From Flavobacterium psychrophilum (GTDB lineage Bacteria > Bacteroidota > Bacteroidia > Flavobacteriales > Flavobacteriaceae), in the NCBI GenBank assembly GCA_945897545.1, contig CAMDGJ010000049.1:1-13948 (forward strand): 13,948 nucleotides of DNA. The letters are read 5' to 3'. A program made the translations under genes and the position numbers. The first letter of the stretch is position 1, and each line of letters starts with the position of its first letter. Below the pieces are notes generated by a model, which did no database searches, was not told where the DNA came from, and worked only from the letters and a program-made list of their open reading frames with translations. Shown in pieces: positions 7,451-13,948 of the stretch.

Positions 7451-7932
7451 TGCTTTTGAAACTTAAAATTTTGTTATTTTTCGTGTTTTTTTTTTGGTGT
7501 AGTAATAAAAAACGATTGCACTTTTGTAAAAACCTTTGCAATGTAAAGCGAAATACTATGTTTAAGCAAAACAAGAACCGTATCTAACTGAATTATAGAC
7601 TCATGGCTTAAGTTGTTCTAAGGTGGAGAAGAATTGTATTTTAATTCATATTCTTAAAAACAGGATTCGGCATGCTCCATTTTGTTTTGGGTAATCCCGA
7701 TATCCATAATTATAGTTCTTAAACCTGTTATGCAAAGATGCGCTCTAAAAATTAGATTCAAGTTTGAGATCTATATATGCTTTCTGGATAAGCAAGGTAT
7801 CAAGGGTTTTTTTGGCTACTTAATATCGGGCTTTAAAAATGTCGCAAGAATTATTCATTTTTTTTTGGTAATTAAATAGTTCGTCGCTAAATTCAAATTG
7901 CGGTACAATTCTTATTGTATTTTATAGATATA
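7451..7932. other. Long gap without recognised gene
   Basis: About 480 bases between the thioredoxin-like gene's promoter and the J-domain gene's terminator. Reading frames are short, are full of stops and start at arbitrary places; none gives a recognisable protein. There is a T-rich stretch near 7478-7495 and scattered homopolymers. No tRNA, strong hairpin or terminal inverted repeat was seen. It may be decayed coding sequence, but the parent gene cannot be named. Confidence 0.5.
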
Positions 7933-7965
7933 AAACAAAAAAAAAACACCCCTGAAAGGAGTGTT
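7933..7965 (-). terminator. Terminator of the J-domain/KTSC gene
   Basis: AACACCCCT (7945-7953) pairs with AGGAGTGTT (7957-7965) with one C-A mismatch and a GAA loop. On the - strand the exit side is a long T-rich run (complement of 7933-7946). It lies 22 bases past the stop of the gene. Confidence 0.8.
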
Positions 7966-7986
7966 CTTATATTTAAGTCCAAAAAT

Positions 7987-8427
7987 CTAATCCTGGTTAA
8001 TTGTTTTTCTCCAAGTAAAAGAATTAAGTATGTGTCTTTTTGCAAATCTAGTTGGCGAATCAGCATTGACCATTTTTACGTAAGTAGCTTTAGGAACGCT
8101 AATGTATTCGTAAACACTGCCGTTTGAGAAATTGATAATTAATCTTCCTTCTACAAATTTATAATCAGCAATGGTTGAAGTTGAAATAGTTTCAGAGTAC
8201 TCCGGTAAGTTTGATTTTGTAGTTTCAGGATTAATGCTTACTAAAAAGTGGTACGCTTCAATAATTTTTTTACTGTTTTCTTCAGCTTCTTTCAAACCTG
8301 TATCATCACCTTGAAATTTATCAGGGTGCGCATCTTTCATCGCGTTGCGATAAATGGTTTTTAAATCTTTTAATTCTACTGTTTTGTCTACGTTTAGTAG
8401 CTTTCGAAATTCAACTATTTTTTTCAT
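7987..8427 (-). CDS. J-domain / KTSC-domain fusion protein
   Basis: A 146-aa cytoplasmic protein. Residues ~3-65 form a DnaJ-type J-domain: helix II is LKDLKTIYRNAMKDA, the invariant HPD is at 34-36, and helix III is LKEAEENSKKIIEAYHFL. The HPD loop of J-domains stimulates ATP hydrolysis by DnaK. Residues ~85-140 form a KTSC domain: GRLIINFSNGSVYEYISVP, then NADSPTRFAKRHI. KTSC is a short domain of unsettled function named for C-terminal Lys-Thr residues in lysyl-tRNA synthetases. There is no G/F-rich linker, zinc-binding region or client-binding domain, so it is not a canonical DnaJ. The gene stands alone, with its own -7 box 70 bases upstream and its own terminator. Likely a specialised DnaK co-chaperone that uses the KTSC domain to find its target; the target is unknown. 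Confidence 0.85.
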   Translation of the reverse strand: MKKIVEFRKLLNVDKTVELKDLKTIYRNAMKDAHPDKFQGDDTGLKEAEENSKKIIEAYHFLVSINPETTKSNLPEYSETISTSTIADYKFVEGRLIINFSNGSVYEYISVPKATYVKMVNADSPTRFAKRHILNSFTWRKTINQD

Positions 8428-8496
8428 AAATAAGGTAACTACTTGTCTTGTAATAAGAAACTAATTATATTTAGTTTTAAAATCGACAATTTTTTG

Positions 8497-8504
8497 CAAA
8501 GGTA
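8497..8504 (-). promoter_or_regulatory. -7 box for the J-domain/KTSC gene
   Basis: TACCTTTG on the - strand matches TAnnTTTG. No TTG was found at the expected -33 spacing. It leaves a leader of about 65 bases before the ATG at 8427 and sits just after the upstream gene's terminator, as expected for an independent unit. Confidence 0.55.
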
Positions 8505-8533
8505 CACTTTTTTTTAACTTTTTAGTTTATGTC

Positions 8534-8572
8534 AAAAAAAAAATCAAAATTCAATCTTGAATTTCGATTTTT
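8534..8572 (-). terminator. Terminator of the 82-aa hypothetical gene
   Basis: A 16-bp AT-rich stem (8539-8554 with 8557-8572, one A-C mismatch, two-base centre) is followed on the - strand by a run of ten T residues (complement of 8534-8543). It lies 29 bases past the stop codon. Confidence 0.8.
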
Positions 8573-8601
8573 ATATCTGCTGCTACAGTCTGTATATAAG
8601 G

Positions 8602-8850
8602 CTATTGTTGCGGCTTATTATTGGCTTTGTCAAAGTTTTTTGACTTTTTTGGATATTTGTTGTAGTTGATATCACTTGGATTTTCAATAACTGATTTAAT
8701 GGTAATCCAATCACCAAGTTGATGATTAGCTATCGCCATTTTATAATCTAGTAAATATTCGCCACAAAAAAAATTGTTGTTTTCGTCTTGTTCCATAATG
8801 CCGGTGTAAACTCCTTTTTGCAGCATTTTTTCGTGTGAGGGGGTAGTCAT
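8602..8850 (-). CDS. Small hypothetical protein, 82 aa
   Basis: The product is not recognised. The start is set at the ATG complementary to 8848-8850 (MTTPSHEKML). A longer frame reaches an ATG at 8883, but that codon lies inside the -7 box TAACTTTG (8881-8888), upstream of any possible transcript start. The middle of the protein (KGVYTGIMEQ, FFCGEYLLDYKMAIANHQLGDW) looks like a small beta fold; the C-terminus (YPKKSKNFDKANNKPQQ) is basic, polar and probably disordered. There is no signal peptide or membrane segment. It is transcribed alone, divergent from the 180-aa gene. The ordered core and proper promoter/terminator context favour a real gene. Confidence 0.7.
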   Translation of the reverse strand: MTTPSHEKMLQKGVYTGIMEQDENNNFFCGEYLLDYKMAIANHQLGDWITIKSVIENPSDINYNKYPKKSKNFDKANNKPQQ

Positions 8851-8880
8851 AATTTTATGATTTAAATAAATTTGTGTTTG

Positions 8881-8888
8881 CAAAGTTA
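8881..8888 (-). promoter_or_regulatory. -7 box for the 82-aa gene
   Basis: TAACTTTG on the - strand matches TAnnTTTG and ends 30 bases before the chosen ATG. No clear TTG lies at -33. It faces away from the divergent box at 8929-8936, with 40 bases between them. Confidence 0.6.
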
Positions 8889-8928
8889 ATGAAATAGTAG
8901 TTGTTTACTATGTTCTTTTGTTTCTGAT

Positions 8929-8936
8929 TATCTTTG
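8929..8936 (+). promoter_or_regulatory. -7 box just ahead of the three-gene operon
   Basis: TATCTTTG fits TAnnTTTG and ends only 4 bases before the ATG at 8941. A transcript starting a few bases downstream would carry almost no leader, so translation would be leaderless or nearly so. No TTG at the usual -33 distance was found. Confidence 0.55.
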
Positions 8937-8940
8937 CGCC

Positions 8941-9483
8941 ATGGAAAAAATTTTTCGACCAAGTCCTAACGCTTTCAAAAACACCTTTTGTGTTTTTCAA
9001 GAAGTGCTGTCGGACGAGATTGAACATTTAAAAATTCAATACGATAGTAAATCGGGAAGTAAATACTTTTATACGGAAAAGGGGATGTATCGATTGTCGA
9101 ATCATTGGGGTAGATTGGCCAACAGCAAATGGCGATTGGAACCATTAGAACCACAGACCGAGTCAAAATTTAAAATAGGATTTGCAGCTTGGGATTCTTT
9201 TTATCCGGATAATTCGGAGGATGAATTGTACTATTTAGAAGCGAATTATGTTTCATATACTGTAAATTATCAGCATAAAAATAATCCGGATTACAATTCA
9301 AAATCCATATTGAGAACGAGTTTTGAAACTGCAAAAAAAATAAAACAAATCAGGAATTTATTAGCGCTGACATCTTGGGCAAAATATTTTGATTATGATG
9401 ATATTGATGAATTGAGAAAGCTAATAATAGAACAGCTAATTTATACGAATAAGACATTAGATGAAATTAAAAGAGAACTATAA
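8941..9483 (+). CDS. Conserved-type hypothetical protein, 180 aa
   Basis: Not recognised. It is a soluble protein with no signal peptide or membrane segment. The N-terminal two thirds (~1-115) alternate short aromatic strands: KYFYTEKGMYRLSNHWGRLA, then KWRLEPL, FKIGFAAWDSFYP and YYLEANYVSYTVNY. The last third (~128-180) is helical and charged (SFETAKKIKQIRNLLAL, YDDIDELRKLIIEQLIY), ending LDEIKREL. The many Trp and Tyr residues suggest a compact binding domain. The ATG at 8941 is taken because it follows a -7 box and the first residues continue the fold. The stop overlaps the next gene's start (TAATG), so it is the first gene of a coupled operon. Confidence 0.8.
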   Translation: MEKIFRPSPNAFKNTFCVFQEVLSDEIEHLKIQYDSKSGSKYFYTEKGMYRLSNHWGRLANSKWRLEPLEPQTESKFKIGFAAWDSFYPDNSEDELYYLEANYVSYTVNYQHKNNPDYNSKSILRTSFETAKKIKQIRNLLALTSWAKYFDYDDIDELRKLIIEQLIYTNKTLDEIKREL

Positions 9484-9635
9484 TGGGACGGAATTACGAA
9501 AGAAATATTAAAAAACACAACGATAAACTCCACAAAGAACAAGACAAGGTTAAAGCCGCCAAAGTCCTTCGAAAAGAAAAGTTGAAGTTAATCGTGAAAA
9601 AATTCAATGAGGATAAAGCTACTGAAAATAACTAA
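9483..9635 (+). CDS. Very basic small protein, 50 aa
   Basis: The ATG at 9483-9485 shares its A with the stop codon of the 180-aa gene (TAATG), which favours coupled translation. The 50 residues begin MGRNYERNIKKHNDKLHKEQ and contain about 13 Lys and 3 Arg against 8 acidic residues; most of the chain is predicted as one long helix. It may bind nucleic acid or its acidic neighbour. The function is unknown. Exact overlap upstream and a 2-base gap to the next gene argue that this is a real gene despite its size. Confidence 0.65.
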   Translation: MGRNYERNIKKHNDKLHKEQDKVKAAKVLRKEKLKLIVKKFNEDKATENN

Positions 9636-9637
9636 TT

Positions 9638-9862
9638 ATGGAAAAAAGTCAATTTGAAGAATTAAAAAATGGAGTTCAGGAAATTATTGATTTAATTGCC
9701 AATAAAGATGATAAATCGGCTAACAATAAATTATTGGAAATGAGCGATACATTAGATGATCTATTAGATCATACTGACGAAGATGAAGACTTAAGAGAAA
9801 TCAGTAAATATCAAGTATTGCTCAATCAATTGTTTCAAAAGATAAATCTCATTGGCGAATAA
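9638..9862 (+). CDS. Small acidic helical protein, 74 aa
   Basis: The third gene of the operon, 2 bases after the 50-aa gene. The product is strongly acidic (TLDDLLDHTDEDEDLREI) and looks like two or three amphipathic helices (~4-22, 28-43, 50-72). It has no cysteines, signal or membrane segment. The pairing with a very basic 50-aa protein suggests a complex, but that is inference. The family is not recognised. Confidence 0.75.
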   Translation: MEKSQFEELKNGVQEIIDLIANKDDKSANNKLLEMSDTLDDLLDHTDEDEDLREISKYQVLLNQLFQKINLIGE

Positions 9863-9965
9863 TTTGAAGTTTTGTCGATTAGTATCGATAGATTTCAACT
9901 TAACACCTATTTGACGCTAACCCGAAACACTATTTTTATATAAAACTTTCACTTTTATAAAACTT

Positions 9966-9996
9966 AAAAAGCCGAAACAACTTCTTTCGGCTTTTT
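9966..9996. terminator. Bidirectional terminator between convergent genes
   Basis: AAAAAGCCGAAA (9966-9977) pairs perfectly with TTTCGGCTTTTT (9985-9996) around a 7-base loop. T-runs occur on the exit side on both strands. It ends the three-gene operon from the left and the exported NTF2-like gene from the right. Confidence 0.92.
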
Positions 9997-10018
9997 ACTT
10001 TTCTATAGAAAAAAATGT

Positions 10019-10966
10019 TTATTTTACTTCCAAAGATTTTCCATTGTAATATGCATTCTCCGAAATTATTTTCCCTTTATCATTAAAGTTGTCAATAAAA
10101 AATACGGGTAAAACAACAGCCTTTTTATCCGATTTTCTCACTAGTCTATAATTCCACCAGGACATAACGACTCTTGCATCTCCCATTTCATAATGCAAAT
10201 AATCTGGATATCCAACTTGATCAATGCTGCCTATATCAAATGCGTCCAAAAACTTTTTATCGTTGGCTTTTTGCTCCGCTAGAGTGAATTCTTTATTTAT
10301 TTCGAGTGAATTTACATCGGAAAACATTGCTTTTTCGTCATAAAAACTATAAGCCTTTTCGAGATCCATATTTTCAAATGCATGAATCATTTTTCGAACA
10401 GAATTGATGTTTTCATGATGATTGTATATTTCACCGTTTTTCCTATCAGCATAACTGTCACCTATTTCATCACCGATTTTGCTAGTAGAATAGCTAATCA
10501 TTGTTTTTATTTTGTTGCTTTTTTTGTCAACTGTATACAACCGGTGCATAGGCATATCAATTTTCACACCTGTTTTGTTATGCATCCCTTTTATATCGTC
10601 CCAAGTCTGTACCCAAACCACATCTTTTGAATTTTCATCTGTGTATTCTAAAGCGTCTGGATAAGCACCTTGTGATCTTTTTATGCTGAAATAATCAATG
10701 TTGTCTTTCCAAGATATTACACTTTTTAAATATGCTGTTTTATCTTGTCCCATATCATCTTTATTGATACTCGTTCCATTAAACGATTTAAAATCATCAG
10801 CTAGATAACTGGCTACTTTTTTTTCATCTCCATTAACAAAGGCTTGAGTCATTGCCTCTACAGCTGTAATCGCTGGATGCTCTAAATATATAGTCCCGTT
10901 CGTTTTCTTTTGTGCATAAATGCTGCAAGTAAAAATAAACAATGCAATTAAAATACTTTTTTTCAT
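10019..10966 (-). CDS. Exported protein with two NTF2/SnoaL-like domains
   Basis: A 315-aa protein with a signal peptide (MKKSILIALFIFTCSIYAQ, cleavage likely after YA). Two similar halves follow. Residues ~33-160 begin AITAVEAMTQAFVNGDEKKV and contain ASYLADDFKSF and a WVQTWDD strand. Residues ~187-310 begin NINSVRKMIHAFENMDLEKA and contain YSFYDEKAMFSD and a MSWWNYRLVRK strand. Each half has the order of an NTF2/SnoaL-like cone fold: helix, then a D-x-x-K-A or D-E-K-K-V turn, an FYDEKA-like segment, then long strands. Such folds are small-molecule enzymes or binding scaffolds; no catalytic residues can be assigned. It is predicted to be periplasmic or secreted and stands as a single gene. 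No convincing TAnnTTTG box was found; weaker AT-rich variants lie within 60 bases upstream. Confidence 0.75.
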   Translation of the reverse strand: MKKSILIALFIFTCSIYAQKKTNGTIYLEHPAITAVEAMTQAFVNGDEKKVASYLADDFKSFNGTSINKDDMGQDKTAYLKSVISWKDNIDYFSIKRSQGAYPDALEYTDENSKDVVWVQTWDDIKGMHNKTGVKIDMPMHRLYTVDKKSNKIKTMISYSTSKIGDEIGDSYADRKNGEIYNHHENINSVRKMIHAFENMDLEKAYSFYDEKAMFSDVNSLEINKEFTLAEQKANDKKFLDAFDIGSIDQVGYPDYLHYEMGDARVVMSWWNYRLVRKSDKKAVVLPVFFIDNFNDKGKIISENAYYNGKSLEVK

Positions 10967-11018
10967 AATTAATTAATTTATTGGTTAATATTAGATTAAA
11001 TATAGTAAAAATACTCAA

Positions 11019-11048
11019 TATCAGCACTTTGTGTTGATAACTTTTTTT
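11019..11048 (+). other. Hairpin with T-run upstream of the NTF2-like gene
   Basis: TATCAGCAC (11019-11027) pairs with GTGTTGATA (11031-11039), with one G-T wobble and a TTT loop; seven T residues follow two bases later. It looks like a terminator for + strand transcription, but no gene precedes it on that strand. It might limit antisense transcription, or be an operator for the leftward gene. The rest of 10967-11237 holds only AT-rich DNA with no recognised gene. Confidence 0.4.
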
Positions 11049-11237
11049 ATTCTGTCTAAGTTTAATAACAAAATGTACATAAATTATTTATTTTAACATC
11101 AGACAATTTCAAAGTTTCTTCTTTTTATATAATGAATTTTTGAGTTTTACCTAGCATTAAACCTAAAGCTGTATTTAACGAAAAATTAATATATGTTTTG
11201 CAGCTCATCTTTTTAAAATAATGTAATTTTAAAAAAT

Positions 11238-12356
11238 ATGAAGAACACCATCAAAAAAGGCTTTTATTTCAAGACTTACGAAGCGCCATTTCAGTCTCCG
11301 TTTGAAAAACTATTCGCAATTTTCAAGGAATTAATCACGCATACTTCTGGCGACTTTGACGAAGCCATTGATTGGTTGCGGGAACTGGACAAAGAATACA
11401 AACTCACAGATGCGGCTTACACCATCGATGATTTTATCGAAGATTTAAAGAAAAAAGGATACATTCGAGAAGAACTAAAAGACGATGGAACCTCAGGAAT
11501 TGGCATTACTGCCAAAACCGAAAGAGCCATCCGTCAACAAGCATTAGACAATATTTTTGGTAACTTAAAGCGTTCTGGAACCGGAAATCACAAAACCAAA
11601 CAAGCTGGAAATGGTGACGAACATACAGGAGAATTTCGCGAATTTCATTTTGGCGACGGATTGGAACGCATTTCCCTGACCGAGAGTTTACGCAACGCCC
11701 AAATCAATAATGGTGTAGCCGATTTTATGCTCACTGAAAATGATCTGGTCGTCGAAGAAACCCAATACAAATCCCAAATGAGCACGGTTTTGATGATTGA
11801 CATCAGCCACAGTATGATTTTGTATGGCGAAGACAGAATAACACCCGCTAAAAAAGTGGCAATGGCGCTTGCTGAACTCATTACCACTCGTTATCCAAAA
11901 GACACCTTGGATATTTTAGTTTTCGGAAATGATGCTTGGACAATTGCTATTCGGGATTTACCCTATTTAAAAGTGGGTCCGTATCATACTAATACTGTAG
12001 CAGGTTTGCAATTAGCAATGGATTTATTACGCAGAAAGCGAAATACCAACAAGCAGATTTTTATGATTACCGACGGCAAACCGAGTTGTGTTCGCGAAAA
12101 AGATGGTAACTATTATATGAATAGCAACGGTCTCGACGAATATATTGTCGATAAATGTTACAGCGAGGCCCAGCAAGCAAGAAAATTACACATTCCGATT
12201 ACTACATTTATGATTGCCAAAGATCCGTATTTGCAGCAATTCGTCAATAAATTTACTGAAGCAAATCAAGGAAAAGCGTTCTACACTGGTTTAAAAGGTT
12301 TGGGCGAAATGATTTTCGAGGATTATGAAACCAATCGCAAGAAGAGGATTAAATAA
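11238..12356 (+). CDS. VWA-domain protein, partner of MoxR/ChlI-like ATPase
   Basis: A 372-aa soluble protein. Residues ~1-140 are helical and charged (YEAPFQSPFEKLFAIFKELI, DEAIDWLRELDKEYKLTDAA), with a flexible stretch at ~110-135. Residues ~180-365 form a von Willebrand A domain. The metal site (MIDAS) is visible as D188-I-S190-H-S192 (VLMIDISHSM), the Thr loop near HTNTVAG, and D279 in MITDGKPS. Known: VWA proteins of this type work with AAA+ ATPases encoded alongside, as in magnesium-chelatase D/I and MoxR-VWA pairs that insert metals or remodel proteins. The matching ATPase gene starts 188 bases downstream on the same strand. No signal peptide, so cytoplasmic. The target of the pair is unknown. 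Confidence 0.85.
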   Translation: MKNTIKKGFYFKTYEAPFQSPFEKLFAIFKELITHTSGDFDEAIDWLRELDKEYKLTDAAYTIDDFIEDLKKKGYIREELKDDGTSGIGITAKTERAIRQQALDNIFGNLKRSGTGNHKTKQAGNGDEHTGEFREFHFGDGLERISLTESLRNAQINNGVADFMLTENDLVVEETQYKSQMSTVLMIDISHSMILYGEDRITPAKKVAMALAELITTRYPKDTLDILVFGNDAWTIAIRDLPYLKVGPYHTNTVAGLQLAMDLLRRKRNTNKQIFMITDGKPSCVREKDGNYYMNSNGLDEYIVDKCYSEAQQARKLHIPITTFMIAKDPYLQQFVNKFTEANQGKAFYTGLKGLGEMIFEDYETNRKKRIK

Positions 12357-12449
12357 GACTTTGTCATTTCGACCAGCGGGAGAAATCTCATAAATTGCTC
12401 ACATTATGTGATTTCTTCTTCGTCGAAATGACAAAACAGTGTCTTTTTT
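12355..12449. repeat. Intergenic palindromic repeat (REP/MITE-like), possible terminator
   Basis: TTTGTCATTTCGAC (12360-12373) pairs perfectly with GTCGAAATGACAAA (12422-12435). Inside, GAGAAATCTCA and TGTGATTTCTTC form a second, imperfect stem; outside, AAGAC (12355-12359) can pair with GTCTT (12441-12445). A T-run follows. The GTCATTTCGAC...GAGAAATC pattern resembles short non-coding repeats scattered between genes in flavobacterial chromosomes; that is recall, not a search. Here it begins at the last codons of the VWA gene and can also fold as a terminator, which may lower read-through into the ATPase gene. Confidence 0.8.
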
Positions 12450-12544
12450 TCTTAATTATTAAAATAAGTTAGACAAATAATAACAACAACTTAATGAGAC
12501 TTAATTTCTTAATGGTTTAAAAATAGAATTAATTAGTAAAAAAG

Positions 12545-13948
12545 ATGAAAATAGAAAACATAAAAACACTAGGCGAATTAAAAAAATCAGGATACCAAAA
12601 CAAAAGTATCAAAGACGAATTGCGTCAAAATTTGCGAGAGAAAATCAAATCAGGACAACCGACTTTCGAAGGCGTTCACGGTTTTGAAAACACCGTAATT
12701 CCGGAGTTGGAACGCGCTATTTTATCGCGTCACAACATCAATTTATTGGGTCTTCGTGGTCAAGCCAAAACGAGGTTAGCGAGAAAAATGATTGAATTAC
12801 TAGATGAATACATTCCGTTTGTAAGCGGTTCAGAAATTAATGACGACCCGTTGAATCCAATTTCTCGATTTGCCAAAGATTTGATTGCTGAGAAAGGCGA
12901 TGATACCCCAATTTCTTGGTTGCACCGAAACGAACGTTTCTCCGAAAAACTAGCAACGCCCGATGTTACTGTTGCTGATTTGATAGGTGATGTTGATCCG
13001 ATAAAAGCGGCTAATTTAAAACTTTCTTATGCTGATGACAGAGTAATTCATTTTGGGATGATTCCAAGAGCGAATCGTTGCATTTTTGTCATCAACGAAT
13101 TACCCGATTTACAAGCTAGAATCCAAGTAGCACTGTTCAATATTTTGCAAGAAGGTGACATTCAGATACGTGGATTCAAATTACGAATGCCACTTGATAT
13201 GCAGTTTATTTTCACCGCAAATCCAGAAGATTATACCAATCGTGGCAGTATTGTAACACCATTAAAAGATAGAATAGGTTCGCAAATCCTGACGCATTAC
13301 CCTGATACCATCAAAATTGCCCGAACCATTACGGAGCAAGAAGCAAAATTAGATGTTACTCAAAGTGATTTAGTGTACGTGCCTTCAATAGCCAGAGATT
13401 TATTAGAGCAAATTAGTTTTGAAGCTCGCGAAAGTGAATACATTGACAATAAAAGCGGCGTGAGCGCGAGATTGAGCATTACAGCTTTTGAGAATTTATT
13501 AAGTACTGCTGAACGCCGTGCCCTGAAATCAGGTGCCGATAAGACTACTTTGCGACTGTCCGACTTTATGGGAATCATTCCTTCCATTACCGGTAAAGTC
13601 GAATTGGTTTACGAAGGAGAGCAGGAGGGAGCCGCTATCGTGGCCCAACATTTAATTGGTGATGCGATTCATACTTTCTTTCCGGGGTATTTTCCAAAAA
13701 TCGAAAAACTCGAAAAGCAAGACGAGAAAAATCCTTATTCTGATACCTTGGAATGGTTTTTTGCCGAAAGTGGCTTCGAATTATTGGACGATTGTTCAGA
13801 TGAGGAATATCAAACTATATTGGATGGTATCGCGCCATTAGATATTTTGATCAAAAAACACCAACCACAATTAGCAAAAGAAGATAGTAATTTTATGAAG
13901 GAATTCATTCTCTGGGGATTGGTTGAATACAAAAAGTTGAGCAAAGAC
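12545..13948 (+). CDS. MoxR/ChlI-like AAA+ ATPase (partial, cut by window end)
   Basis: The frame is open for 468 codons from the ATG at 12545 to the window edge with no stop, so the C-terminus is missing. A short helical N-terminus comes first (IKTLGELKKSGYQNKSIKDE). A P-loop at 69-76 reads GLRGQAKT, with Ala where classical Walker A has Gly. The Walker B-like segment at 179-185 reads CIFVINE, with Asn184 where Asp is usual. Next come DLQARIQVALFNILQEGD and FIFTANPEDYTNRG (sensor 1 and nearby), which are typical of magnesium-chelatase I/MoxR ATPases. A lid domain (~300-380) contains SGVSARLSI and the arginine-containing TAERRALKSG. The two substitutions look family-typical rather than damage, because everything around them is well kept. 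It presumably works with the VWA protein upstream as a chelatase-like or chaperone-like machine. No clear -7 box was found in 12450-12544. Confidence 0.88.
   Translation, partial: MKIENIKTLGELKKSGYQNKSIKDELRQNLREKIKSGQPTFEGVHGFENTVIPELERAILSRHNINLLGLRGQAKTRLARKMIELLDEYIPFVSGSEINDDPLNPISRFAKDLIAEKGDDTPISWLHRNERFSEKLATPDVTVADLIGDVDPIKAANLKLSYADDRVIHFGMIPRANRCIFVINELPDLQARIQVALFNILQEGDIQIRGFKLRMPLDMQFIFTANPEDYTNRGSIVTPLKDRIGSQILTHYPDTIKIARTITEQEAKLDVTQSDLVYVPSIARDLLEQISFEARESEYIDNKSGVSARLSITAFENLLSTAERRALKSGADKTTLRLSDFMGIIPSITGKVELVYEGEQEGAAIVAQHLIGDAIHTFFPGYFPKIEKLEKQDEKNPYSDTLEWFFAESGFELLDDCSDEEYQTILDGIAPLDILIKKHQPQLAKEDSNFMKEFILWGLVEYKKLSKD

Noticed and set aside
7682..7879. 65-aa + strand reading frame in the long gap
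   Set aside because: No recognisable motif, promoter or start context; consistent with chance in AT-rich DNA.
8851..8883. Upstream ATG for the 82-aa gene
   Set aside because: It falls inside the probable -7 box, upstream of the transcript start.
9864..9898. Imperfect hairpin after the 74-aa gene
   Set aside because: The stem around ATCGAT is poorly matched and has no T-run; the perfect hairpin at 9966-9996 is the terminator.
1..13948. CRISPR array, toxin-antitoxin pair or complete insertion sequence
   Set aside because: No regularly spaced direct repeats, no toxin-antitoxin motifs and no transposase were found.

Overview
The window looks like chromosomal DNA of a low-GC member of the Bacteroidetes, most likely Flavobacterium or a close relative. 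The signs are promoter -7 boxes of the form TAnnTTTG instead of TATAAT, almost no Shine-Dalgarno sequences, a DUF4369-thioredoxin lipoprotein, a J-domain/KTSC protein, and a dispersed palindromic repeat with a GTCATTTCGAC arm. Genus is inferred from these features, not from an identity search.

Left part (1-5612, + strand). A terminator hairpin is followed by a 5'-truncated, frameshifted caspase-like gene. Next comes an intact full-length paralogue (signal peptide, TPR-like helices, Ig-like domain, C14 caspase domain with His570/Cys620). Three bases later begins a CHASE2-type membrane protein with no output domain, and 11 bases after that an exported protein with a FecR-like N-terminal segment. 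The three intact products should all act in the periplasm or at the inner membrane. This cassette is the most interesting part of the window: a caspase-like protease with a membrane sensor-like protein and a FecR-like partner, with no DNA-binding, kinase or cyclase output in sight.

Middle part (5613-7393). A 357-bp gap holds a perfect 22-bp inverted repeat and a 19-bp copy of the 3' end of the neighbouring tRNA-Tyr gene, which suggests past integration or rearrangement. The tRNA (- strand) has a good promoter and its own terminator. Next on the - strand is a DUF4369-TlpA/thioredoxin lipoprotein gene cut in two by an in-frame TGA. A gap of about 550 bp without a recognisable gene follows.

Right part (7933-13948). 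Two short - strand genes, each with its own -7 box and terminator, encode a J-domain/KTSC fusion and an 82-aa hypothetical protein. Divergent from them is a tight + strand operon of three hypothetical proteins (180, 50 and 74 aa); the 50-aa protein is very basic and the 74-aa protein very acidic. A bidirectional terminator separates this operon from a convergent gene for an exported protein with two apparent NTF2/SnoaL-like domains. The window closes with a VWA-domain protein, an intergenic palindromic repeat that can also act as a terminator, and a MoxR/ChlI-like AAA+ ATPase that runs off the right edge. These last two probably form an ATPase-VWA pair resembling magnesium-chelatase I/D or MoxR/VWA chaperone systems.
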